NCBI GenBank assembly: GCA_947462335.1
Contig: OX381710.1
Coordinates: 28,303,772-28,367,771 of the forward strand
Reading direction: 5' to 3'
Length of the DNA: 64,000 bases
Source: Harmothoe impar
Lineage: Eukaryota; Annelida; Polychaeta; Phyllodocida; Polynoidae
The translations under genes were made by a program, and so were the position numbers. Below are positions 11,301 to 20,767 of the stretch, one piece after another. The notes under the pieces are model-generated. The model did no database searches. It saw nothing but the letters and a program-made list of their open reading frames with translations, and was not told the DNA's origin. Numbering within the stretch: position 1 is the stretch's first letter; each line of letters begins with the position of its first letter.

Positions 11301-11569
11301 TGACCGTCGAGTGTGTAGACAGCACTCAGCAGTAGTCTGACTCTGAGACTCACTGAGTAGAGCAAGAGGCAGAGGGTCAGCGTTGGATGGCCCCAAAAAC
11401 AAGATACCACGTGTAAGTATGTACATTTTAAAGCTGCAATATTATAATATACAGATTTAGTTTCATGTTATCACTATCCTCACCCAAAACTTCTCGTGAG
11501 TGAAGAAATCCACATGTCCTTGACGTTTAACGCCGCGCGGAGCGGCCCACGGCCAGCCAACCTCGCCAT
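2310..11569 (-). CDS. MRPS7: Mitochondrial small ribosomal subunit protein uS7m (MRPS7), six coding exons
   Basis: Nuclear-encoded uS7 homologue of the mitoribosome small subunit, which binds the head of the small-subunit rRNA. Coding exons on the minus strand: 11569-11484, 9632-9465, 6856-6793, 5904-5734, 4904-4767 and 2387-2310. All have GT-AG borders and matching phases, totalling 705 nt, or 234 residues (human is about 242). Exon 1 encodes a basic, acid-poor leader starting MARLAGRGPLRAALNVKD, typical of a matrix-targeting presequence. Exon 2 carries RFQPIKAARNEQVYSL, exon 3 KFIRHITKEGKKDRAV, exon 4 EKYYKATTEEEQSY to GGVIYQ, exon 5 VPIPVKDNYQTFTAFKW, and exon 6 the conserved tail LHRLCESNRAYAHFRW. 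These follow human MRPS7 in order. The ATG follows ACAAA and is the first in the exon. Intron 1 contains a satellite copied from the exon 2 end; introns 1, 3 and 4 contain several MITEs. Identity is firm; exon edges could be off by a base (notably 9632). Confidence 0.93.
2879..2905. repeat. Solo terminal repeat of the 10026-10535 element family
   Basis: GTGCCTCTACATGGGTAAAA matches the terminal inverted repeat of the complete element at 10026-10535. No opposite end is visible nearby, so this is a truncated copy in the last MRPS7 intron. Confidence 0.6.
4710..4757. repeat. Fragment of the palindromic GCATCAT repeat family
   Basis: GGCATGATACATGAATCATG followed by AATGCATCATGCC and the flank AAAGGGTT matches the ends of the dispersed palindromic family. 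It ends about 10 bases from the donor site of MRPS7 exon 5. Confidence 0.45.
4964..5203. mobile_element. MITE, GGCCT...CCGACCCTA family, copy 1
   Basis: Ends GGCCTAAAAAAAAGG and, inverted, AGGCCTTTAAAAAAAG. Inner inverted segments contain GACCGACCCTA and CGACCTACCGACCCTA. AT-rich centre, no open frame. A relative lies at about 35876-36100 in SLC25A27 intron 3. Confidence 0.6.
5531..5702. mobile_element. Diverged MITE of the CGTATAAGCC family
   Basis: Contains GCGTATAATCCGCACC, ACTTTGACAAA, CTATATAGGCATGTTTGGTA and TCTGACTCGCGTACAAGCC, which align in order with the complete copy at 12889-13110. The outer ends are degraded. It ends 32 bases from MRPS7 exon 4. Confidence 0.6.
5928..6597. mobile_element. 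MITE with CAGGGGCGGCGGAAC ends, hAT-like
   Basis: Left end CAGGGGCGGCGGAAC and right end GTTCCGCCGCCCCTG are perfect inverted repeats. Subterminal G/C-rich blocks (GAAAGTTGGGGGG) occur at both ends. CCTTT occurs immediately outside both ends, a possible target duplication, although hAT elements normally give 8 bp. About 670 bp with no transposase frame. It sits 23 bases upstream of the MRPS7 exon 4 acceptor. Confidence 0.7.
7070..7260. repeat. Palindromic GCAGC repeat, copy in MRPS7 intron 1 edge
   Basis: AATGCAGCCTTGTC and GTGCTGCATTCACCC form an inverted pair, followed by GTCGGCATGATGCACC. Same family as the copy at 370-580. It lies directly beside the start of the 60-bp satellite. Confidence 0.5.
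7749..8042. mobile_element. MITE inserted in the satellite, CTGGG ends
   Basis: Ends CTGGGATTCCCCTAG and, inverted, CTGGGTTTCCGCTAG. Internal short inverted motifs TTAGCCAATTTGGCGAATT are repeated near both ends. It splits one satellite unit, with CCTTA on both sides as a likely target duplication. 294 bp, non-coding. Confidence 0.75.
9001..9394. mobile_element. Mariner-like MITE inserted in the satellite, TA target duplication
   Basis: Ends CTGTAAACGTAT and ATACGTTTACAG are inverted repeats, and subterminal TTTTCGC/GCGAAAA motifs recur internally. TA lies on both sides (8999-9000 and 9395-9396). Neighbouring satellite units give the empty site ACATTAGCTCTTACTG, so the insertion boundary is exact. 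394 bp without a transposase frame. Confidence 0.85.
9955..10990. repeat. Tandem duplication of about 230 bp, first copy split by a MITE
   Basis: The segment around 9970-10025 plus 10536-10730 matches 10780-10990. Both contain CAGTCT.GGACTCCCA, CCCTCTGCTGTGTATGGTCT, CATTCATCTCA.TTGATACCC and GGGTGTGTATTGGTCAATAC. The first copy is interrupted at 10026-10535. Confidence 0.8.
10026..10535. mobile_element. MITE with GTGCCTCTACATGGGTA ends
   Basis: Terminal inverted repeats GTGCCTCTACATGGGTA and TACCCATGTAGAGGCAC. Flanked by AACACT on both sides (10020-10025 and 10536-10541), while the undisturbed tandem copy has a single AACACT. The interior has repeated CCGTGTCGATTTTTA motifs in both orientations and a small hairpin near 10190-10222. 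510 bp, no transposase. Confidence 0.85.
10994..11228. mobile_element. MITE of the CGTATAAGCC family, right end lost
   Basis: After TA it begins CCGTAAATTCTCGCGTATAA. It contains GCCGCACCCCTAACTTTGAC, TATATAAGCCGCAGA and CTATATAGGCATGTTTGGTA, and breaks off at ACTCGCGTACAAGCC. It is closely related to the complete copy at 12889-13110. Confidence 0.75.
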
Positions 11570-11700
11570 TTTGTAACACTTCCGGCGCTACATCCGGTGC
11601 CGAAAGTTGTCTCCGGCGTGTCGCTCAGTCGGCGTTGCAACGCCTAACTTGTTTGGGTGTCGTTTCGCTCTCTAGTTTGTTTGTGACTCATTTTTCAGCG
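11570..11700. promoter_or_regulatory. Divergent promoter of MRPS7 and the LRRC14-like gene
   Basis: GC-rich, CpG-rich, TATA-less stretch between the MRPS7 start codon and the presumed LRRC14 5' exon. ACTTCCGG (11578-11585) and ATCCGG (11592-11597) are ETS/GABP-type sites. In the minus direction GCCGGAAGTG lies only a few bases before the MRPS7 ATG, as is common for nuclear genes of mitochondrial translation. Transcription start sites are inferred. Confidence 0.55.
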
Positions 11701-11982
11701 ATATCAAAGCCTCAACTGTTTATTCCGGCCCGTGGATCAGATTTGGAGATAGCCGTGATGTGATATCATGTTAAGCTAAGTCTGAGTAAGCTGGTAAAAG
11801 AGGAGATTTGACGGTAGATCAGACTGAAGCGGACTGAAGTCAGTCACTGAGTCAGTGAAATTCTCAAGTCAAAAAGAGTTACCCAACCCATTCACAGTCT
11901 CACACAGAAACTACACACTCAGCCATGCAAGCAGTTGAAGAAGTCACTCACTGTTGACACCCGAGCCAGGATCCACAGCAAG
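11640..11982 (+). other. Candidate 5' UTR exon of the LRRC14-like gene
   Basis: Non-coding transcription-start-like stretch ending CACAGCAAG before GTATAG (donor at 11983). It would splice to an acceptor just upstream of the ATG at 13855, for example TTGTAG near 13833. It rests on position and donor consensus only. Confidence 0.3.
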
Positions 11983-12204
11983 GTATAGATGCCAGGTTAG
12001 CATTGAATGAATGATTTAATTAGTGTAATTTGCTTAATGTTACTTCACTAACAGCAGCCTAACAATTCAATTCAATTTTTGTTTATTTACATCCTTGCCG
12101 ATCTTATGTGCTGCCTGGGAAGTTTGAGTTTAATACTGGTTAGGTCTAGGATTTATTCTACCTAGACAACAACAAAGCATAGGGAGGTTGTATATGTAAA
12201 GCAC

Positions 12205-12545
12205 TGAACGTCATAGGGTGCGTAAGCCTACCCGTTTACTTTTAGTTGTGCGGGTGATGAAAACTCTCGAATCAGGACAGGAAGTCACGGCGCGGAATGC
12301 TTTAAGTATGGGCGCTTTTGAAACAATGAAGATTTCTTATTCCAGGTGATTCTCCTACTTAAACCATATAGGGGAGCAGGGTACATGTCTCACACATATT
12401 TATCTAGAGGCATTTCCAGTAGAAATCTCCCTTTGCTGAGAAATAGCGTGACATCGCTTCCTGTCCTGATTCGAGGGTATAAAATCACCCGTTTTTTGCG
12501 TGGCATCGGGTTACTTTCACACCCTATATGCCTGTCAGCGGGGTG
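12205..12545. mobile_element. Foldback element, long imperfect arms
   Basis: GGGTGATGAAAACTCTCGAA and TCAGGACAGGAAGTCACG (about 12250-12292) are mirrored by CGTGACATCGCTTCCTGTCC and GATTCGAGGGTATAAAATCACCC (about 12447-12490). An outer CATAGGGTG pairs with the CACCCTATA segment near 12520. Non-coding, MITE-like. Confidence 0.65.
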
Positions 12546-12721
12546 TACAACGGTGGTACGCCACGCTGGTGTGAGTGGGGCGTACTACAGTCATCCTGCC
12601 CATGGCCCTCCTCAAAATCAGCTCTAAAATTTATGGGTAGACTTTCATCATTTAAAAAGGAAAATGATCGTTGATGTTTGCTGTTGTAGTTGTAGGTAGA
12701 ATAAATCGAAAACATCACTTG

Positions 12722-12810
12722 TTTGCATATGGGACATTGTACACCATGGATCCACTCGTGGATTATAAAGCCACTTGTGGATCCGTGGTGTACAATGTCC
12801 CATATGCAAA
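12722..12810. repeat. Long hairpin, about 40-bp arms
   Basis: TTTGCATATGGGACATTGTA CACCA at the left is complementary to TGGTGTACAATGTCCCATAT GCAAA at the right, with GGATCCAC/GTGGATCC continuing the stem to a short AT-rich loop. Near-perfect palindrome. Confidence 0.8.
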
Positions 12811-12888
12811 TCGCGTGGCGTTTTACATTATTATCCTTAAGCTCTAATAAAGAAATCATATATGCAAAGAAAAATCTGTTGCATACTA

Positions 12889-13110
12889 CCGTAAATTCTC
12901 GCGTATAAGCCTAACTCGCGTATAAGCCGCACCCCTAACTTTGACAAATTATATAAGCCGCAGAGGGGGTCTGAATATTGCGATTTTGGTACTGTAGTAT
13001 ACAAATAAAAACTCTCGTATAAGCCGCACCCTATATAGGCATGTTTGGTATCAAAAGAAAGCTGAGTCTGACTCGCGTACAAGCCGCGGCTTCTATGCGA
13101 GAATTTACGG
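12889..13110. mobile_element. Complete MITE of the CGTATAAGCC family with TA duplication
   Basis: Ends CCGTAAATTCTCGCGTATAA and, inverted, CCGTAAATTCTCGCATAGAA. TA on both sides (12887-12888, 13111-13112). 222 bp with no coding capacity. TA target and TIR layout suggest Tc1/mariner-type mobilisation. This is the reference copy for the diverged relatives in the window. Confidence 0.85.
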
Positions 13111-13854
13111 TAAGGCATATTAAGGTTGAACCATGCAATACACATCTATCACATAAGCTATACTGGGGGAGTGTCTTGTTGCTGGGTATTAATCAATAAA
13201 CGAGTGGTTCATGGGTTGATAATGACATGTTGAGAATTAACGTGACATTGGCGGCCACAGAATGCTTAAGGCATGTGGAAGAACACACAGCCAGTGAATT
13301 GGCAGTATTATTGTATGCTTGCATACATAAGCCCTTTATTAGCTTTAGCAACAATTAAACATGAAGTAATTGATGTAGATATCAATGATATTGACATGAC
13401 ACATTTAGATTTTAAAAGTAAGAAGTAAGTCCTTAAAACTTTCAAAATAAATCAAACAGCAGATGGGGATGTGTCCGTAGCCTTGCTGCAAAGTTCAAAG
13501 TCAATAACAGTGAGTTACAGTGACGTAACTTGGAGCGTAACTATAGTAACTCGTCATCAAGTGACGTCACATCCGCCGAGGCGACAACAAAGAAACATGT
13601 TTGTCAGTTATGTTCATATTCTGGCTACGCCGGGAATACCATACAACCACAAAGCCAAACGCCTAATTTTGTATATGTTTGTTTCCAACTTCAGTTATTC
13701 AAGACATGGCTAAACTACATTTAAACAAGATTGGGAAGAAGGGTATGTACCTAACCAGTTTATCAAGGGTACACTTCCTATAGGACTATAGAGGACTGTA
13801 TAATCACTAAGAGCAGAGTGAGGACTGAGTTGTAGGCCCTTATAGAGTACCAAT

Positions 13855-16498
13855 ATGGAGGTAGACTGGGCTAACTACAAGGGCATCCTGTACCCTCTAG
13901 ACCTGGAGGAGAAGGACATCCAGTACTCCACAGAGATGGACATGTTTGTCACCGAGTCCACGCGCCTCAAACCGCTGGTGGACCTGTGCTCAGAGAAGAC
14001 TGTGATGGACGCTACCAGCACGGCGCGTGCCTTGTCTGTGATCCCCGTGGAGCTGTACTACAGCCTGATGCGGGCCGCACTGGCCAAGACGAGGGACCGG
14101 GCTATAGAGGTGCTCATCTCCAAGTGGCCGTGGCCGGTGCTCAGCCTCAAGAAGCTGGCGCCGGTCATGTTTGACAGTCTTTCCACCCTGTACAACCACG
14201 GCCACGTGGCGGAGCGCATGCGGCGCGGCGTCAAGTACACAACCTGTCTAGCACACACCTTCGTAGAGTGCCTCAAGAAACGCACCCCAACAAAACTCAA
14301 ATACCTCGATCTCACAGGCTACCCTGCAGGTTGGTGCTTAGTTGTTGTTCCCCTTTTAAGTTTCCACCAGTTTCATATTATGCCATATATAACTCAATAA
14401 AAACTAAGCTACTGCTGTATGAATGAATGGTGTAAGACCTGGACACCTTTCTTCTGTCATCTTTAAAAAGTCACTTTATTTTACCATTGAGGGTAATTTA
14501 AAAAATGAAAATAGTCATTTACCAGTATCTTAGATGAGTTATGATGTAACCTTGTATGACTCATTGGTTGTCCTGGTTACAGCGGAGGTGATTGTGAACT
14601 ACTTGTCGTCCCACGTGTTGCTGGTTTACAACGAGGCGCGACAGAAGGAGATTATCTCGCTCTACAACAAAGTGACGCATGACTGGCCGCAGGAGCAGCG
14701 CCACAGCTACAACCTCGACACCACCCTGCCCGACGACACGTGTAAGTGGGGGTAGAATATAATGTGTAATGCAAAAAGGTTATGGTGATTCCTGTCAGTC
14801 AGTTATATTTGACTGATTATAGTTCAACTTATAACTAGGACACTTCATAAAGACTTAAATTTTTTTTAAAGTTGGTTCTAGAGAGGTCATTTGGTGTCAT
14901 CATGAGACTGTATAAAAATGTCTGGTCAGTCTCTATAGACATGTTCAGTTGACCAACAATGACATTTTTACTAAAAGTCCAATCTTGTGGTTGTCCTCAT
15001 AAAACATGCTAGGTCCTGTGCAATATGCTGAGTAGGCTCTATTTCTGTTGCAGTTCTGATCTGCGTGGATGCCTTTGTACAAACTAACGACACCCATATG
15101 GAGCTGTGCCGAGCCCTCAAGACCTCCCGTTCTGACGCCTGCAGGTTCCGCATGCGGGTCGACAAGTTGGACCTCACCTGTCTGGGCGTTGCACGGATCA
15201 GCGTCCTCCTAGAACAAGTCGAGCCGCAGGTCAGTCACTATATTCATGCTCAAAGTTGAGGCAACAGGACATAATCTGCACTTAGATGTATACATTGTAG
15301 AAAATAGTGATATTATTTAGGTCAATTCTCCAATGATCTTCCAACCCAACTATACCCAACCAAATCTGCCCACTCAACTCTTTCATCTCAACTGCCCATT
15401 CAACTCTTCCCACTCAACTCTACCCTGTCAACTCTTCCCTCTCAACTCTACCTACTCAACTCTACCCTGTCAACTCTTCCCTCTCAACTCTACCTACTCA
15501 ACTCTACCCTCTCAACTCTACCCTCTCAGCTCTACCTACTCAACTCTACCCTCTCAACTGTTCCATCTCCACTCTGCCCTCTTGAATAAACAGGTATATA
15601 TATAAATAGATATAAATGGGAATGGTTGCAGAGTACTGGAGCTTGCTCTAGACCTTCAAACTCATTGATACCATAGAATTGTATACTGCTCATCTGTCTA
15701 TATATATTAATGCTGTGTTTGGTGTTGCCCATTCAGCACCTGACGGCGCTGTGCCTGCAGTACAACGGCCTCAACAAGGAGGGGCTGACCATCGTGGGGC
15801 CGGGCATTCAGCGCTTTGAACGCCTCACTGCGCTAGACCTCAGCTGTAACAATCTGGCGCTGAGTCACGAACCCACCTGTGTGCTTCTGGCCGACACTCT
15901 GCGAGCGCTGCCCCTGCTGCGCCGCCTGGACCTGGGCAACAACCGGCTCAAGCACAAACTGGGTCAGGTGCTGGCGGGGGTGCGGCTGGGGCTGCACTAC
16001 CTCAAGCTGTGCGCCTGCTGCCTGAGTGACCAGGACCTGGTGTACCTGCAGCACTGCCACCACCTGCAGGCCCTGCAGGAGCTGGACCTGAGCGAGAACC
16101 ACCTGGGGCGCCACCCGCAGCACACGCTGGGCCTGCTGCAGGCGCTGGCCGCCCTCTCCCCCCTGGTCATCCTGCAGCTGGAGGACTGCCGTATAGAGGA
16201 GGACCTGTGGAAGCTGCTCTTCACACAGACGCCCAGCCTGCAGCACCTCAGGTTCCTCAACCTCAGCAGGAACAACGAGCTGACGGCAGAACCCCTCATG
16301 ACGCTGGCCACCCAGCTCACCCAGCTGCACAACGTGGAGGCCGTGCAGGCCTCCTACCCGCTCGAGTGCTACGTGCTGCCCTACCCCGGCGAGGAGAACG
16401 ACGCCGCCATGGACTTCTTCAACCAAAAACTGTCCGCCTTGATAGCCTCCATCTGTAGACGCTTACAAAGACCCACGCTCAAACTCAACTTGAAATAG
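13855..16498 (+). CDS. LRRC14: LRRC14/PRAME-type leucine-rich-repeat protein, four coding exons
   Basis: Coding exons 13855-14329, 14583-14741, 15054-15229 and 15737-16498 join in phase to 1572 nt, 523 residues (human LRRC14 is about 493). An in-frame TAG 12 bases upstream supports the ATG. The N-terminus SVIPVELYYSLMRAALA followed by LISKWPWPVLSLKKL is the hallmark of the LRRC14/PRAME family and includes the region that acts as a BC-box-like Cullin-RING docking segment in that family. Mid-protein repeats such as LDLTGYP and LTALCLQYNGLN, and C-terminal LTALDLSCNNL, LRRLDLGNNRL, LQELDLSENHL and LRFLNLSRNNEL, are leucine-rich repeats. The tail YPLECYVLPYPGEEND matches the family's C-terminal YP.DCY motif. 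In vertebrates LRRC14 is a cytosolic regulator and CUL2 adaptor; function here is inferred. GC-rich third positions. Could be an LRRC14B-like paralogue. Confidence 0.88.
15336..15590. repeat. Pyrimidine-rich minisatellite in LRRC14-like intron 3
   Basis: Degenerate tandem copies of a roughly 15-base unit, CTCAACTCTACCCT with TTCCCT or CTACCTA variants, spanning about 250 bp of almost pure C/T plus A. It ends about 150 bases before the last exon. An open plus frame across it is a by-product of composition. Confidence 0.8.
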
Positions 16499-17518
16499 CA
16501 CGTTGTCCATCAATTCATGGAACTTTCATTAATCATTCACATTTTCATTATTTATGATAATCATATCTCACTGAAAACAACAAAAGGTCATTTCTAACCA
16601 ATGTGATGTATATATTTTCTACCTTACTTCAGCAGCAGTTGCATCAAACACCATAGAATATCTTGTCATAAAGTTAGGTTTGACTTTGGCTCACTTGAGA
16701 TATTGTCATCGTAGGTCCCTATACATGTACCATGAGACAGTCCAAGTCAACTCACATCCATCATGAACTTGATGCACAGCACCAAGGGAGAGAGGCAATA
16801 CATTTATTGGTCTATTCTGTGCTGGGGTTAGACTACCACATGTGGCCCCTTTGCCACTCACTAGGAGAACTGATTCAGTGATGCTGTATGTGATAAATAG
16901 TTCAAGGAATCACATGGACAAAACAGTAATGGGATCTAGTTGAACCATGGAATATATAACCCTTTATTAAAGGAGGGCACATTACTTTAATGTCTTATGC
17001 TCTTGTTATTATGATCATGACAACAAATGAAAGGTTTAGCAGTGGATGGTGTACTTATTTGGAGGTCTTGCAGTCATGGACATCTGGGGAAGGCAGGGGA
17101 GGGGGGTTGAACTATGACAGTTATGACCACTATAAATCTGACAGATCATATGAGCATTCTTGTCAGGTTGATTAATCATACATGTGATAATGATACAAGC
17201 AATGAATTACTAGTGAATTAAATAAATTCAATACTTAGTATGTGTGGCTTTTCTTTATATTAAACCAAATGAAATGAAACATGCTCCTGGTTCTTTAGAT
17301 TGAGATGTCTACCCTGTCTGTTCTACAGGAAGTAACATGAAGATCAACACATCCATATCTCTGTTTTCAATGGATGTTTTTGCACATAAAAGTACTTGAG
17401 TCCAGGAGGAATGTCTGTCCTACTAACCGGTTCATTAGGAAGCAAAATTGTGCATTTGATTCAAGGCGTGCACCCCAAGGAACAGAACTATCTCTCTTTC
17501 TTCACTATTCCGCTTGAG
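16499..17518. other. Intergenic: LRRC14-like 3' flank
   Basis: AT-rich sequence after the LRRC14-like stop. No AATAAA is close to the stop; the first clear hexamer on the plus strand is in TTAAATAAATTCAAT near 17218. No other gene or repeat is evident before the minisatellite. Confidence 0.5.
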
Positions 17519-19255
17519 TGCAGTACCAGGCAGACTCTGCCCTCACTGCCGCAGTGCAGTGCCAGGCAGACCCTGCCCTCACTGCCGCAGTGCAGTACCA
17601 GGCAGACCCTCCCCTTACTGCCAAAGTACAGTACCAGGCAGACCCTCCCCTTACTGCCACAGTGCAGTGCCAGGCAGACCCTGCCCTCACTGCCAAAGTA
17701 CAGTACCAGGCAGACCCTGCCCTCACTGCCGCAGTGCAGTGCCAGGCAGACCCTACCCTCACTGCCACAGTGCAGTACCAGGCAGACCCTACCCTCACTG
17801 CCACAGTGCAGTACCAGGCAGACCCTGCCCTCACTGCCACAGTACCAGGCAGACCCTGCCCTCACTGCCACAGTACAGTACCAGGCAGACCCTGCCCTCA
17901 CTGCCACAGTACAGTACCAGGCAGACCCTACCCTCACTGCCACAGTACCAGGCAGACCCTGCCCTCACTGCCACAGTACAGTACCAGGCAGACCCTGCCC
18001 TCACTGCCACAGTACCAGGCAGACCCTGCCCTCACTGCCACAGTACAGTACCAGGCAGACCCTCCCCTTACTGCCACAGTGCAGTGCCAGGCAGACCCTG
18101 CCCTCACTGCCACAGTACCAGGCAGACCCTGCCCTCACTGCCACAGTACCAGGCAGACCCTGCCCTCACTGCCACAGTACCAGGCAGACCCTGCCCTCAC
18201 TGCCACAGTACAGTACCAGGCAGACCCTCCCCATACTGCCGCAGTGCAGTACCAGGCAGACCCCGCCCTCACTGCCACAGTGCAGTACCAGGCAGACCCT
18301 GCCCTCACTGCCACAGTACCAGGCAGACCCTGCCCTCACTGCCAGAGTACCAGGCAGACCCTGCCCTCACTGCCACAGTGCAGTACCAGGCAGACCCTGC
18401 CCTCACTGCCTTAGTACAGTACCAGGCAGACCCTGCCCTCACTGCCACAGTGCAGTACCAGGCAGACCCTGCCCTCACTGCCACAGTGCAGTACCAGGCA
18501 GACCCTGCCCTCACTGCCACAGTGCAGTGCCAGGCAGGCCCTGCCCTCACTGCCACAGTGCAGTGCCAGGCAGACCCTGCCCTCATTGCCACAGTGCAGT
18601 ACCAGGCAGACCCTGCCCTCACTGCCACAGTGCAGTACCAGGCAGACCCTGCCCTCACTGCCACAGTGCAGTACCAGGCAGACCCTGCCCTCACTGCCAC
18701 AGTGCAGTACCAGGCAGACCCTGCCCTCACTGCCACAGTACCAGGCAGACCCTGCCCTCACTGCCACAGTACCAGGCAGACCCTACCCTCACTGCCACAG
18801 TACCAGGCAGACCCTGCCCTCACTGCCACAGTGCAGTACCAGGCAGACCCTGCCCCCTCTGTCACAGTGCAGTACCAGGCAGACCCTGCCCCCACTGCCA
18901 CAGTGCAGCACCAGGCAGACCCTGCCCTCACTGCCACAGTGCAGTGCCAGGCAGACCCTGCCCTCATTGCCACAGTGCAGTACCAGGCAGACCCTGCCCT
19001 CACTGCCACAGTGCAGTACCAGGCAGACCCTGCCCTCACTGCCACAGTACCAGGCAGACCCTGCCCTCACTGCCACAGTGCCAGGCAGACCCTGCCCTCA
19101 CTGCCACAGTGCCAGGCAGACCCTGCCCTCACTGCCGCAGCGCAGTACCAGGCAGACCCTGCCCTCACTGCCACAGTGCCAGGCAGACCCTGCCCTCACT
19201 GCCACAGTACCAGGCAGACCCTGCCCTCACTGCCACAGTACCAGGCAGACCCTGT
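17519..19255. repeat. Large 31/36-bp minisatellite
   Basis: About 50 tandem copies of CAGGCAGACCCTGCCCTCAC with TGCCACAG and a variable joint. The unit is 36 bp when a TGCAG/TACAG joint is present and 31 bp when absent, and the two forms are interspersed. Sequence variants (CTGCCGCAG, CTGCCAAAG, CCTCCCCTTACTG) cluster in the first 300 bp; later copies are more uniform. No unit contains a plus-strand stop, so all three forward frames stay open for hundreds of codons (for example repeats of QYQADPALTATV or PGRPCPHCHS). I treat it as non-coding because frame changes with each 31-bp unit. Confidence 0.93.
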
Positions 19256-19695
19256 CGCGAGCACAGAAATTATTCATCACTTGTAATGCACTTAATACAA
19301 AAGGGCGTGATTGCTGACCGACTCATGCAAAGTTCCTTTAACTGCTGTCCTTTGTCTTTTTTTCTCCTTCTATTAGTGAAAACAGTGGATATCACATGTA
19401 TCAACTTTGAACAAGAATCATGAATTGATTTATTTCTTTAATTTCAAGATACATCGACATTTATATGTGGAAGCCGTGTGAATTAGTTATCTGTTTGACC
19501 ACCTATAAAAGTCAACTCACGTTATGTGGACCATGGGACGTTGTCACAACCTGTCACTGTTTTTCCACACACAAGACCTTCGTTGACTGTTGTGAATACA
19601 TGCTGTAAGTTATATGGACTAGACGGTTCTTGTGTAATACAGAGATGGTTAGTATCGTGTAAGTTCTACTTAACCTGGGGCTGTATCATGTATCA

Positions 19696-19818
19696 ATACA
19701 ACTTAACCCTATGATGCCCGATGCAGCACCGGTGTGTAACTCACCGACGCTGCATCCTCCTAGAATGTGTCAGCTCCATAGGGTGCATTAAGGCACTATG
19801 CGGTCCTTAGAGGGTTAA
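19696..19818. repeat. Palindromic GCAGC repeat copy
   Basis: AACCCTATGATGCCCGATGC, AGCACCGGTGTGTAACTCACC and GACGCTGCATC form the familiar inverted core, with AGGGTTAA at the right edge. Confidence 0.55.
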
Positions 19819-20599
19819 GCCGGTACCACCACTGGAAGACGTGCAGAGCACCTACGTTTTCCCGACGATAATTCACATGAATGTGCACATTACAAGTGGA
19901 AGACGTGTTTATATATAGAAAGTGCATGAATATTGTTGGATTGGTCTTGGAATGCTCATAGAATTATGTACCACAAATCACAGGATTTTGACGCCCCGAG
20001 ATTACACCCAGGAAAGTCTCAGTTCATGCTTAAAGTATAAGTAAATGGCAATAAGTAGTGGTACACTTAACGCGTACAAAACCCACAAAAATACATAAAC
20101 ATCCTGATCATACATTTATAGACATAGGATATCCACCTCGGATAGATACGCAACAGTTCAATACACCACCTGCTGCAAACAGAAAAGTTATAGAGTAATA
20201 ATCCGCTTGTATCTTAATCACTATATGAAGACAATTTAAACCAATGCCTGACTAGTGCATGTCGAAAGCCAGTGTCTTTAAAGTGAAAACATGAATTGTT
20301 GTCAGTATAACTTTACACCTGAGGACAGGGATACATGTCAGTTTGTTATGCTACATCCAAAGTGTTATTGCCAGGCATGTTTTATAAATATGTTATATGA
20401 ATAAACCATTATGCATTCAACATTACAGTAGAGATCGAGACGAGAACAAGAAAATAGATAATGGTCATGGAACAATGGAAGTTTGTAAATATACAAGAAT
20501 AGTCACATCAACAAATGTAATAGAAGAAACATCTCAGCTCTCTTTGTGTAAGTTATATACTGCTCAGTTAGCGCGAGCGTTGGAAGACAAAAACAACTA

Positions 20600-20767
20600 C
20601 CATAAAACCTCGTGTATAGGCCGGAGCTTGTAGGTTCAGGACAAAGTCAAAGTTTTTAGATGTATACTAAATTAGCAATCTTCAGACCCTCTCTGAAACT
20701 TATAGGGTTTGTCATGGTTGAGGGTGCGGCTAATACGCAAGTTGGGCTTATACTCAAGGTTTAACGG
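20600..20767. mobile_element. Short MITE of the CGTATAAGCC superfamily
   Basis: After TA it reads CCATAAAACCTCGTGTATAG and ends TATACTCAAGGTTTAACGG before TA. The ends are imperfect inverted repeats resembling the 27453-27898 element. 168 bp, non-coding. Confidence 0.6.

Noticed and set aside
13590..13720. HVCQLCSYSGYAG, like the first half of a C2H2 zinc finger
   Set aside because: No His pair follows in frame, no splice context and no neighbouring finger; at most a decayed fragment.
15833..16426. 197-codon minus-strand frame opposite the last LRRC14-like exon
   Set aside because: Antisense shadow of a GC-rich coding exon; Val/Gln-rich with no domain.
17488..19317. Several overlapping repeat proteins (QADPALTATV, PGRPCPHCHS, TRQTLPSLPQ and antisense AVRAGSAWYCT types)
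   Set aside because: All are alternative readings of one minisatellite whose 31-bp units change frame; there is no start context, splice structure or domain.
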